Source of the DNA: Pseudofrankia coriaricola | Lineage (GTDB): Bacteria; Actinomycetota; Actinomycetes; Frankiales; Frankiaceae | DNA length: 64,000 nt | Assembly (NCBI RefSeq): GCF_001854805.1 | Contig: NZ_MBLO01000069.1 | Span: forward strand, 1-64,000 | Direction: 5' to 3' | Shown here: positions 1 through 7,660 of the stretch, piece after piece | Layout: every line of letters starts with the position of its first letter | Numbering within the stretch: the first letter of the stretch is position 1 | Program-made: the position numbers and the translations under genes | The notes under the pieces: model-generated | What the model saw: only the letters and a program-made list of their open reading frames with translations | Databases searched by the model: none | Told to the model about the DNA's origin: nothing

Positions 1-365
1 CCCCCTGTGGGCGGCCGGGCTGGCCTACGTGGTCCGGGCTGGCCTACGTGGGCCGGGTGGGCCGGGTGGGTCCAGGCTGCCCGCCCGGCGGCCAGGTTAA
101 GTCACCGGCCGGCTTCCTCAATTTTTTCTCAGGCAACGGGACCGCCGGGCACGGGGTTCCCTATGGTCTCGACAACACCACCGCGGCCCGCCGGATCCTT
201 TCTCCATCCCACCTGGGGACGAGGTCCCGGGCCATCGCCGAGAGGACGATGGGATGGCTACTCTCGCGGGCCGTTCCCGACGGTCCGAAAAACGACTCGA
301 CCATGCCGTGAACGCTCGTTTTCGCATGCCCTGGCACGTCATTCGGAAAGGAGGTCAGGACAGCC
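1..365. other. Upstream region of the gluA-like gene, no gene seen
   Basis: No reading frame with convincing protein character was found here. The first 60 bases are GC-rich and hold two near copies of GGCTGGCCTACGTGG. An AT-rich patch, AATTTTTTC, begins at 120, and the same 9-mer recurs before the binding-protein gene at 1215. The operon promoter presumably lies between about 110 and 340, but no clear -10/-35 pair could be assigned. A strong Shine-Dalgarno sequence, AAAGGAGGT, sits at 347-355. Confidence 0.4.
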
Positions 366-1145
366 ATGTCTTTGGCACCGCAGGCACCGGCTCCATCGGC
401 CTCGACCAGCCAGCCACTGATAGTGCTGGACAAGGTCTGCAAGTCGTTCGGTGCCCACCAGGTTCTCCACGATATCGACCTGACCGTCGACCGCGGCGAG
501 GTCGTGGTGATCATCGGCCCGTCCGGGTCCGGGAAGTCGACGCTGTGCCGCTGCATCAACCGGATGGAAGCGATCAACTCGGGCAGCATCACCATCGACG
601 GTGCCCCCCTGCCCGCGGAAGGCCGGGCCCTGGCCCGGCTGCGGGCGCAGGTGGGCATGGTTTTCCAGTCCTTCAACCTGTTCAGCCACCGCAGCGTGCT
701 CGACAACGTCACCCTGGCCCCGGTCAAGGTCCGGGGAATCCCGCGCCGGCAGGCCGAGGCGACGGCGCGTGAGCTCCTCGACCGGGTGGGCATCGGGGAC
801 AAGGCGGACCAGCTGCCGGCCCAGCTGTCGGGCGGCCAGCAGCAGCGGGCCGCGATCGCCAGGGCGCTGGCGATGGAGCCCAAGATCATGCTCTTCGACG
901 AGCCCACCTCAGCCCTCGACCCGGAGATGATCAACGAGGTTCTCGACGTGATGCGCGAGCTCGCGGCGTCCGGAATGACGATGGTGGTCGTCACCCACGA
1001 GATGGGGTTCGCCCGCACCGTCGCGAACCGCGTGGTCTTCATGGACGAGGGCCGGATCGTCGAGACGGCGCCGCCCGCCGAGTTCTTCGCGAGCCCGAAG
1101 TCCGAGCGCGCCCGTGACTTCCTCGGCAAGATTCTCAGTCACTGA
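366..1145 (+). CDS. gluA: Glutamate-type polar amino-acid ABC transporter, ATP-binding subunit
   Basis: This 259-aa cytoplasmic ATPase should energise uptake of glutamate or a similar polar amino acid. Visible motifs are Walker [10 protein letters not shown] (residues 51-59), the Q-loop at Q101, the signature LSGGQ (154-158), Walker B IMLFDEP (174-180) and the switch histidine H211. Length and motif order match the GlnQ/GluA family. The ATG is set by AAAGGAGGT at 347-355. It is the first gene of a four-gene cluster with a solute-binding lipoprotein and two permeases, the gluABCD order of actinobacteria. The substrate is inferred from family and gene order and could be glutamine or aspartate. 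Confidence 0.93.
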   Translation: MSLAPQAPAPSASTSQPLIVLDKVCKSFGAHQVLHDIDLTVDRGEVVVIIGPSGSGKSTLCRCINRMEAINSGSITIDGAPLPAEGRALARLRAQVGMVFQSFNLFSHRSVLDNVTLAPVKVRGIPRRQAEATARELLDRVGIGDKADQLPAQLSGGQQQRAAIARALAMEPKIMLFDEPTSALDPEMINEVLDVMRELAASGMTMVVVTHEMGFARTVANRVVFMDEGRIVETAPPAEFFASPKSERARDFLGKILSH

Positions 1146-1170
1146 TCGCCCGCATCGCCGCTCTCGACGC

Positions 1171-1194
1171 CGCGGGCGTATTGCCGGGCCCGCG
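1171..1194 (+). other. Stem-loop between gluA and gluB
   Basis: CGCGGGC at 1171-1177 can pair with GCCCGCG at 1188-1194 across a 10-nt loop in the gap between the ATPase and binding-protein genes. A run of six T begins 23 nt further on (1217-1222), too far for a textbook terminator. Such hairpins often adjust the ratio of ATPase to binding protein through partial termination or mRNA protection; that role is inference here. Confidence 0.35.
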
Positions 1195-1267
1195 GCCAGC
1201 CGAACGGCCCACGAAATTTTTTCACCCGCCGCGGCTCCGCGCGGGGAGACAGCAGGAAGGGAATCCC

Positions 1268-2206
1268 ATGTTCAGACGATCCCGCCTCTCGGCCCGCCTG
1301 TCATCCGTCACGGTCGGCCTGGCCGCCGCGCTGGCGTTGACGCTCGCCGCGTGCGGCGACGACGACGGCAGCGGCCCGGGACCGGCCGCCGCCAGCGGCG
1401 CCACGCCGGCCGGCGGCTACAAATTGACCCAGGCCACGGACTTCCCGGCGAGCCCGACGCTGGACAAGATCCGCCAGCGCGGAGAGATCATCGTCGGCAC
1501 CAAGTTCGACCAGCCGCTGTTCGGGCTACAGAACCCGACGAACGACAAGATCGAGGGATTCGACACCGAGATCGCGAGGCTGCTGTCGATCCGGATCTTC
1601 GGCAGCCCCGACAAGATCCAGTTCCTGCAGACCGTCTCGAAGAACCGCGAACCGTTCATCCAGCAGGGCAAGGTCGACATCGTCATCGCCACCTACACGA
1701 TCAACGACGCACGCAAGAAGCTCGTCGACTTCGCCGGGCCCTACTACACCGCCGGCCAGGACATCATGGTCAAGTCGGACAACACCGCGATCCGCGGCGT
1801 CGCCGACCTGAACGGCAAGAAGGTCTGCACCGTCGAGGGCTCCACCTCGGAGAAGAACCTGCGAGAGAAGGCCCCCACCGCCGACGTCGTCCTCGTCGAC
1901 ACCTACAGCTCCTGCGCCGAACAGCTCATCGACGGCCGAGTCGAAGCGGTCACCACCGACAACGTCGTCCTGCTCGGACTGATCTCACAACACAAGGACG
2001 ACCTCAAGCTCGTCGGCACGACGTTCACCACGGAACCGTACGGAATCGGCCTGACCAAGGGCGACGACGCGTTCCGCACCTTCGTCAACGACACCCTCGA
2101 GGAGGCCTACCAGAACGGCGACTGGGCGAAGGCCTTCCAGTCGACCGTCGGCAAGGTGGCACCCACCGTCCCCACCACACCCACCATCGACCGCTACACC
2201 GCCTGA
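1268..2206 (+). CDS. gluB: Amino-acid ABC transporter substrate-binding lipoprotein
   Basis: This 312-aa protein is the extracellular receptor of the importer. It opens with a positively charged n-region, a hydrophobic stretch and a lipobox ending LAAC at C29, so the mature protein should be lipid-anchored to the outer face of the membrane. The remainder matches the SBP_bac_3 fold of glutamate/glutamine receptors, for example the segments GFDTEIAR and YYTAGQDIMV. The ATG at 1268 was chosen because AGGAAGGG lies just upstream and the signal peptide starts cleanly there; an in-frame start at 1181 would bury the signal sequence. The C-terminal end is Thr/Pro-rich. Confidence 0.93.
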   Translation: MFRRSRLSARLSSVTVGLAAALALTLAACGDDDGSGPGPAAASGATPAGGYKLTQATDFPASPTLDKIRQRGEIIVGTKFDQPLFGLQNPTNDKIEGFDTEIARLLSIRIFGSPDKIQFLQTVSKNREPFIQQGKVDIVIATYTINDARKKLVDFAGPYYTAGQDIMVKSDNTAIRGVADLNGKKVCTVEGSTSEKNLREKAPTADVVLVDTYSSCAEQLIDGRVEAVTTDNVVLLGLISQHKDDLKLVGTTFTTEPYGIGLTKGDDAFRTFVNDTLEEAYQNGDWAKAFQSTVGKVAPTVPTTPTIDRYTA

Positions 2207-2263
2207 CAGCCATAGGCCCGGCCCGCTGACCGCCGCACCACCAGCTTTCGTTCGGAGCCCATC

Positions 2264-2908
2264 GTGAACGTCGTCCTCGACAACCTCGACGTGTTCGGGT
2301 CGGGGCTGTGGACCACCCTCAAGCTCACCGCGCTGTCGTTTCTGCTCGCGCTGGGTGTGGGTGTGGTAGTCGCGACGGCGCGGGTCTGCCCGGCCGCCCC
2401 CCTCCGGGCGGCCGGGCTGGCCTACGTCGAAACGGTCCGCAACACGCCCCCCCTCGTCCTGCTCTTCCTGTTCGTCTACGGACTGCCGAAGACCGGCGTC
2501 CGCTACTCGCTGTTCGTCTCGGCCGTCCTGGTGCTGGGCGGCTACACCGGCGCCTTCGTCGCCGAGGCGCTGCGGTCCGGCATCAATGCGGTGCCCATCG
2601 GCCAGGCGGAGGCGGCCCGCTCGCTCGGCCTGACCTTCACCAAGACGCTGCGGTATGTCGTGCTTCCGCAGGCGTTCCGCACGGTGGTGCCGCCGCTGGG
2701 CGCGTTGCTGTCCGCCCTGGTCCGTAACACCTCGCTGGCCGCCCCGATCGGACTGCTGGAGCTCACCGCGCGGGCTGGGCAGCTCAACACCTCCGACCCC
2801 AACCCCATCTGGATCTACCTCGCGGCCGCCGTGGCCTACATGGTCGTGACCTTGCCGCTCGGCGCGGTCACCCGCCTCGTCGAACGCCGCGTGGCGGTGG
2901 CCCGGTGA
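2264..2908 (+). CDS. gluC: Amino-acid ABC transporter permease, first subunit
   Basis: This 214-aa integral membrane protein has about five hydrophobic helices. The coupling motif EAARSLGLTFTKTLRYVVLP (about residues 110-129) contacts the ATPase. Length and motif fit the HisM/GluC family of polar amino-acid permeases. It begins at a GTG 57 bases after the binding protein; no strong Shine-Dalgarno sequence is visible, only GGAG at 2255-2258. It should pair with the longer permease downstream as a heterodimeric channel. Confidence 0.9.
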   Translation: MNVVLDNLDVFGSGLWTTLKLTALSFLLALGVGVVVATARVCPAAPLRAAGLAYVETVRNTPPLVLLFLFVYGLPKTGVRYSLFVSAVLVLGGYTGAFVAEALRSGINAVPIGQAEAARSLGLTFTKTLRYVVLPQAFRTVVPPLGALLSALVRNTSLAAPIGLLELTARAGQLNTSDPNPIWIYLAAAVAYMVVTLPLGAVTRLVERRVAVAR

Positions 2909-3010
2909 CCGCCGCCGGCTGGCTCTCGCCACGCGGCGAGCGGCCGCGGCGCCCGGCCCGCCCGGGAACCGCCACCGCCGGGACGACCCGCGCCAGGAAA
3001 GGACGCCACT

Positions 3011-3916
3011 GTGAGCGCCACTGTTCTCTATGACGAGCCTGGGCCGCGGGCACGAATCTGGATCGCGGCGGCCACCGTCGTCGGCGTCGGGCTCGTCGGC
3101 CTCGCGGTCGCCGTCGCGGTCGTGCGGCTGGCCGGGCACCACCAGCTCGACCGCGCCCGCTGGACCTTCGTCACCGACCCCGCCATCCTGCGGTTCCTCG
3201 CGTTCGGGCTGCTCAACACCCTGAAGGTGGCCGCCGTCGCCGGTGCGCTCTCGCTGGCGATCGGTTGCCTGCTGGCGATCTGCCGGCTGGCCCCGGTGGC
3301 GGCGCTGCGGGGCGCCGCGGCGACGTACACGCACTTCTGGCTGGCGATCCCGGTCCTGCTGCTGATCTACTTCATCGGGTTCGGGCTGCCGACGCTGGGC
3401 GTGGACCTGCCGGTCTTCTGGTTCCTCGTCCTGGGTCTGACCCTGTACAACAGCGCCGTCTTCGCGGAGATCTTCCGGACCGGCATCGTCTCGCTGCACA
3501 GCGGCCAGCGCGAGGCCGCGGAGGCGCTCGGCCTCGGCTTCTGGCAGACGATGCAGCTGGTCCTGCTGCCGCAGGCGGTCCGCCGGATGGTGCCGTCCCT
3601 GGTCAGCCAGTTTGTGGTGCTGCTCAAGGACAGCTCGCTCGGCTTCGTCCTGCCCTACGAGGAGCTGCTGCACCGCGGGCAGATAACCGGGCAGTACGCG
3701 CAGTCCGTCCTGCAGGCCTACGTCGTCGTCGCGGTGGTCTACGTCGCGGTGAACGCCAGCCTGTCCTACCTGGCGCGACGGCTCGAGGCCAGGCAGCGCC
3801 GGCCAGGCGCGCGGGTGGCCGCCGAGGCGCCGACCGCGCTGAACCCGCTGATCGTCGGCGCCGGGCTCGCCGGCGCCGCCGTGATCGGGGTTGGGACGGA
3901 CGCGCCAGCGGGCTGA
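3011..3916 (+). CDS. gluD: Amino-acid ABC transporter permease, second subunit
   Basis: This 301-aa membrane protein carries an extra N-terminal helix (VVGVGLVGLAVAVAVVRLAG) before the usual permease core, as is typical of GluD. The coupling loop reads REAAEALGLGFWQTMQLVLL. The GTG start at 3011 is preceded by AGGAAAGGA at 2994-3002. It ends the transport operon; a GC hairpin follows the stop. The last 40 residues are Ala/Gly-rich and hydrophobic and could be an additional membrane segment. Confidence 0.9.
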   Translation: MSATVLYDEPGPRARIWIAAATVVGVGLVGLAVAVAVVRLAGHHQLDRARWTFVTDPAILRFLAFGLLNTLKVAAVAGALSLAIGCLLAICRLAPVAALRGAAATYTHFWLAIPVLLLIYFIGFGLPTLGVDLPVFWFLVLGLTLYNSAVFAEIFRTGIVSLHSGQREAAEALGLGFWQTMQLVLLPQAVRRMVPSLVSQFVVLLKDSSLGFVLPYEELLHRGQITGQYAQSVLQAYVVVAVVYVAVNASLSYLARRLEARQRRPGARVAAEAPTALNPLIVGAGLAGAAVIGVGTDAPAG

Positions 3917-3968
3917 CAGACGGCGGATCCCGCTCCCCGGCCCTGGCCATTACCCCTGCCCTGCCCTG

Positions 3969-3989
3969 CCCTGCCCCGGCCGGGCAGGG
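3969..3989 (+). terminator. Hairpin downstream of the importer operon
   Basis: CCCTGCCC (3969-3976) pairs perfectly with GGGCAGGG (3982-3989) over a 5-nt loop, 52 bases after the permease stop. The left arm is the last unit of a short CCCTG tandem run. No T-tract follows, so this is an intrinsic terminator of the GC-only kind seen in actinobacteria, or merely a stable hairpin. Confidence 0.45.
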
Positions 3990-4196
3990 GCGGCCGCGAA
4001 CGGCGAGCCCATCGCCGCCGGCGCGCCCTCGTCCGCGCGAGGCGGCACGGAACTGGGGAATACCCCCCGCGGCGGCGGAGTCGCCGTCGATCTCGTGTTT
4101 TCTCCCAGTGCTACGTTCTGCCCGACAGGGATTTTTCATGAATCGCGCGACGGGGGTACGGGGAAGCTCGGGCGGCGCCGACTGGCGGAGGCAGCG

Positions 4197-4997
4197 ATGC
4201 TGTTACTGGTAGTGGAGGACGACGACCGGGTGGCGGGCGCGCTGGCCGGCAGTCTTCGCCGGCACGGGTTCGACGTGGTCCGCGCCCGAACGGGCACCCT
4301 CGCGCTGGACATGCTGAACAGCGCCCAGCCGGATCTCGTGCTGCTCGACCTGGGTCTTCCGGACCGCGACGGCTTCGACATCTGCACCCGCATCCGACTG
4401 ATATCCACGGTACCGATCATCATGGTGACCGCCCGCGCGGAGCAGGCCGACCGGCTGCGCGGCCTCTACACCGGGGCCGACGACTACGTCGTCAAGCCTT
4501 TCGACGTCCTCGAACTCATCGCGCGCATTCACGTGGTGACCAGACGTTCCCACCAGCGCGGCGACGCGTCCGGTTCCCGCCCCGAGCCGGGCCCAGGCGG
4601 GCCAAGGCCCGCCTGGGCCCGCGCCTGGCCACCGCCGGCTCCGGTGCCCACCAGGCCCGGCCAGCACGGGCCCGGCACGCTCGGGAGCGACGGCGACCAG
4701 GTGCTGTCCGTCGGGAGGATCTCCATAGACCTGCGGGCGCGGGAGGTCACCGTCGCCGGGCGGGAGACCGCGCTCACCCGCAAGGAGTTCAACCTGCTCG
4801 CCCAGCTCGCGGGCGCCCCGGGCGTGGTGTTCCGGCGCGAGCAGATATTCGCCGAGGTGTGGGGATACAGCTCGGAAGGCGCCTCGCACACATTGGAGGT
4901 CCATATTGCGTCACTGCGCGCAAAGCTAGGACTGCCCGGGGTGATCGAGACCGTCCGCGGTATCGGCTACCGGCTGAGCACAAAGGCCGTCGGCTAA
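4197..4997 (+). CDS. OmpR/PhoB-family response regulator
   Basis: This 266-aa two-component regulator has a receiver domain at residues 1-115, with acidic pocket E7/D8/D9, phospho-acceptor D51 in LLDLGLPDRDG, T78 and K100. A winged-helix DNA-binding domain spans about 175-266, with the family sequences LTRKEFNLLAQLAG and ETVRGIGYRLS. Start: ATG 4197 follows GGAG at 4187-4190 and begins directly with MLLLVVEDD; longer in-frame starts add only low-complexity residues. The linker (about residues 118-170) is unusually long and Pro/Gly-rich and contains a 16-bp DNA palindrome. No cognate kinase adjoins it. The following TAXI protein gene may be co-transcribed. Confidence 0.9.
   Translation: MLLLVVEDDDRVAGALAGSLRRHGFDVVRARTGTLALDMLNSAQPDLVLLDLGLPDRDGFDICTRIRLISTVPIIMVTARAEQADRLRGLYTGADDYVVKPFDVLELIARIHVVTRRSHQRGDASGSRPEPGPGGPRPAWARAWPPPAPVPTRPGQHGPGTLGSDGDQVLSVGRISIDLRAREVTVAGRETALTRKEFNLLAQLAGAPGVVFRREQIFAEVWGYSSEGASHTLEVHIASLRAKLGLPGVIETVRGIGYRLSTKAVG
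4588..4621. repeat. Perfect 16-bp inverted repeat inside the response-regulator gene
   Basis: CGGGCCCAGGCGGGCC at 4588-4603 is followed by AA and then its exact reverse complement at 4606-4621. It encodes part of the Pro/Gly-rich linker between the receiver and DNA-binding domains. A hairpin of this strength in mRNA is unusual within a coding region. Confidence 0.85.
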
Positions 4998-5120
4998 ACG
5001 CACAGGCCGTCGTTTACATATCGGTAATCTTTCCGTCCGGCCTTCGGCCCGGCCTCGGCCCATGCCCGCGCACAACCGCGCCGCCTGACGTTCCCGGACG
5101 TCGGCGTGCGAGGATAAAGC

Positions 5121-6146
5121 ATGAGAGTCACCGTGGGCCGGGCGCGCCCGTCCGGCCTGCCGCCGTGGCGTCGACTGGTCGTGCTGGCCGTCGTTCCGGC
5201 GGTTGTTCTGGTGACGGCCGGGGTGCTCGCCTGGATTCGGTTCGACGGCGGCGGCCCGCAATATCGACGGGGACCCGTCACGGTCTTCACCGGAGGCACC
5301 GGGGGCATCTACTACCGGTACGGCACGGCGCTGTCGGCCTCGATCAACGGCTCGCTGCCGGGGGTAAGGGCGACGACCATGATCACGGGCGCCGCGGTGG
5401 ACAACCTGCGGAGGGTAGCCGCCGAGCCGAACACCTTCGGCTTCTCGACGATGGACGCGGCGACGGCCGCGGTGCGCGGACAGGACCCCTTCAAGAAGGC
5501 CGCCCTGCCCGTCCGGGCTGTCGCGCGGATCTACGACGAGTACATCCACCTCATCGTGCCGCGCGACTCCCCCGTCCGGACCCTCGCGGACCTGCGCGGC
5601 CGGCGGGTCTCGACCGGCGCCCCCGGCTCGGGCACCGACCTGGTCGCCACCCGGCTGTTCACCGTCGACCCGGCGATCGACCTGGCCGACGTGACCCAGC
5701 GGAGGCTCGGTGTCGACGAGTCGGCGAAGGCGCTGGCCGACGGCACCATCGACGCGTTCTTCTGGCAGGGCGGGCTGCCCACCATCACGGTCGCGGACCT
5801 GGCCAGCCGGTTCCCCGTCTGGTTCGTCCCTCTCGACGGGCTGGTGGGCAGGCTGGACGACGTCCAGGAGTGGGGCGCCGAGTACCGGCGCGGCGTCATC
5901 CCCGACGGCGCCTACGCCGGCGTCGGCGCGACCCCGACCGTGGCGATGGCCGACCTGCTCGTCACCAGCGTCGACACCGACCCGGGACTCGTCCGCGAGG
6001 TGACCCGGATTCTCTTCGACGCGCGGGAGACGATCGCCCGGGTGGTGCCGGTCGCGTACTCGCTGGACCCGCGCAGCGCCGTCGCGACCGGGCCGGTGCC
6101 GCTGCACGAGGGGGCGGCCAGGTACTACCGGGCAACCAAGGTCTAG
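5121..6146 (+). CDS. TAXI-family solute-binding protein with N-terminal membrane anchor
   Basis: This 341-aa protein belongs to the TAXI branch of TRAP-transporter receptors. The family hallmark after the membrane segment is VFTGGTGGIYYRYG (about residues 54-67), followed by ATTMITGAAVDNLRRV and the segment GAPGSGTD. A basic N-terminus and one hydrophobic helix (about residues 16-36) suggest membrane anchoring with the domain outside. No TRAP membrane subunits are nearby. Actinobacterial TAXI proteins are often linked to two-component genes and may act as sensors, so the response regulator 123 bases upstream is a plausible partner; that is inference. Confidence 0.83.
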   Translation: MRVTVGRARPSGLPPWRRLVVLAVVPAVVLVTAGVLAWIRFDGGGPQYRRGPVTVFTGGTGGIYYRYGTALSASINGSLPGVRATTMITGAAVDNLRRVAAEPNTFGFSTMDAATAAVRGQDPFKKAALPVRAVARIYDEYIHLIVPRDSPVRTLADLRGRRVSTGAPGSGTDLVATRLFTVDPAIDLADVTQRRLGVDESAKALADGTIDAFFWQGGLPTITVADLASRFPVWFVPLDGLVGRLDDVQEWGAEYRRGVIPDGAYAGVGATPTVAMADLLVTSVDTDPGLVREVTRILFDARETIARVVPVAYSLDPRSAVATGPVPLHEGAARYYRATKV

Positions 6147-6337
6147 GGCCGTCACCGGCCTGGTCCACCCGCCGTAGGCCGCTCAGGGCGAGTGCCACGC
6201 CACGGAGAGTGGGAATGTTGGTTCGCCGCCGCGCAGGGTAGGGCAAGGTCGTCAGATCTTGGAGGGCCAGCGGCGGGGTCACCCGCCCCGACCCCGCGCC
6301 GGCCCCGCCGCTCGGGCCACGCCACGAAGGGAGACCG

Positions 6338-7204
6338 ATGAGTACCACGATCAAGGACCGGCTCTCGCACGTCACCGAGGCCGTCCCGGTGAGCGGGATT
6401 CCCGACGCGGCCCGCACCGCCGCCGACCGCGCCGGGCACGCCGTCGCCGACGCCACGGCCAAGGCCAGCCATGGGGTGGCCCAGGCGGGGCACACCGCCG
6501 CGACCGCCACCCGGGACGCCGGCAGCGCGCTGGCCAGCAAGGTGGCCGAAGCCTCGAGCGCCGGCGCCGACTCGGTCAGCCGGCAGGCCGGCAAGGTGGC
6601 GAAGGTCCCGGCCCGGACGGCATCCAGGGCCGCGGCCGTCTCCGGTCGCGCCGGCCGGCGGATCGAGAAGGCGCGCGGCGCGGCGGAGCTCTCGGCTGAG
6701 CGCGCCCGCGCGACCACCGAGCTGCGGATCGAGAAGGCCCGGTCCGGCCGCGCCGTCCGGTCCGAGCGCAAGGCCCGGCAGCGGGCCGACAGGGCCCAGC
6801 TGGTGCTGGAGAACCGGCTCGCGAAGGCCGAGCGGAAGCTGGCCCGGGCGCACCAGCGCCGCCGCCGCGGCATGGTCACCGTGCTGCTGCTGGGCGGCGG
6901 CGCGGCGGCGACCGTCGCGGCCCGCAAGTACCTGCCCGGCTCCGGCCAGCAGGGCAAGGCGGACACGCTGGCGGGCGGCGGTCGCGACGAGGACCTGACC
7001 GGCTCGACACCGACGCCGCCGGTGACCGCCAGCGCGGGGACACCGGCCGGAGCCGAAACTGGGACGTCCGGTCGTCCGTCGTCGGCCTCGTCCACGCCCG
7101 CCACCGGCTTCCCGGCGTCGATGAACGAGGAGATGGCCTCGGAGGCCACCGCTGGCCGGCTGGAGGAGATGCCCGGCCTCGACTCCACGCCACGCCGCTT
7201 CTGA
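6338..7204 (+). CDS. Ala-rich coiled-coil protein with one membrane helix, function unknown
   Basis: I do not recognise a family with confidence. The 288-aa product has an Ala/Arg/Lys-rich, heptad-like region (about residues 1-185, with RIEKARG and RIEKARS repeats) resembling apolipoprotein- or LEA-like helical bundles. One hydrophobic segment follows (VTVLLLGGGAAATVAARKYL, about 187-206), then a disordered Thr/Ser/Pro-rich tail. The start at 6338 has GAAGGGAG at 6326-6333. A strong terminator lies 53 bases past the stop, so it is probably a separate unit. A structural or envelope-stress role is possible but unsupported. Confidence 0.75.
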   Translation: MSTTIKDRLSHVTEAVPVSGIPDAARTAADRAGHAVADATAKASHGVAQAGHTAATATRDAGSALASKVAEASSAGADSVSRQAGKVAKVPARTASRAAAVSGRAGRRIEKARGAAELSAERARATTELRIEKARSGRAVRSERKARQRADRAQLVLENRLAKAERKLARAHQRRRRGMVTVLLLGGGAAATVAARKYLPGSGQQGKADTLAGGGRDEDLTGSTPTPPVTASAGTPAGAETGTSGRPSSASSTPATGFPASMNEEMASEATAGRLEEMPGLDSTPRRF

Positions 7205-7256
7205 CCACACGCCTCTGACGAGGTGACGTCCGCCGGCCACGGCGACTGGGCACGCC

Positions 7257-7290
7257 CGACCGGCCGGGTGCACGCGCACCCGGCCGGTCG
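7257..7290 (+). terminator. Strong intrinsic terminator
   Basis: A perfect 15-bp stem is formed by CGACCGGCCGGGTGC (7257-7271) and GCACCCGGCCGGTCG (7276-7290), with loop ACGC, followed by TTTCG. It closes the upstream + strand gene and could also stop read-through from the opposite strand. Confidence 0.85.
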
Positions 7291-7660
7291 TTTCGCGTTC
7301 GAAGCCGCGCGACGACGCACCCCTATGGCTTGACGCGCCGGGCTGAGCCGCCCGCCGCCGTCGCTCACGCACCCGCGGTCCTGGGCGTGAGGGTGCCGTT
7401 ACCAGCGGCCACCTGTTCAGGCGTGGCTACGGCGTGCTGCCGCTGTCGGCCTGCGCCGCCGAGATCGAGGCGAAGCGGCTGCGTCACGCGCCGCTGCGGG
7501 AGCCGGCTCTCACCCAGCAGCTGGGCACCGCCGTCACCGGGCATCTCGAACTGCCGCGTGGCTTCGCGATCAGAGTCAGCGAGATCATCCGGGAGGAGGC
7601 CGTGCGGCTGGTCGAGTCCGGTGTCTGGAACGCGCGGCTGTGCCCGCCACGCCGCGGCAG
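7291..7660. other. Gene-free gap between convergent units
   Basis: This stretch lies between the terminator and the end of the - strand kinase gene. A + strand frame at 7434-7745 (103 codons) has some protein-like composition (for example the segment RVSEIIREEAVRLVESG) but lacks a ribosome site and runs into the kinase gene, so it may be a decayed fragment. No other element was seen. Confidence 0.3.

Noticed and set aside
9-30. 22-bp match to 2406-2427 inside the first permease gene
   Set aside because: GC-rich sequence, single match, no flanking similarity; likely chance or a trivial duplication.
1985-3673. 562-codon - strand frame across gluB-gluD
   Set aside because: Gln/Arg/Glu-rich shadow of the importer genes.
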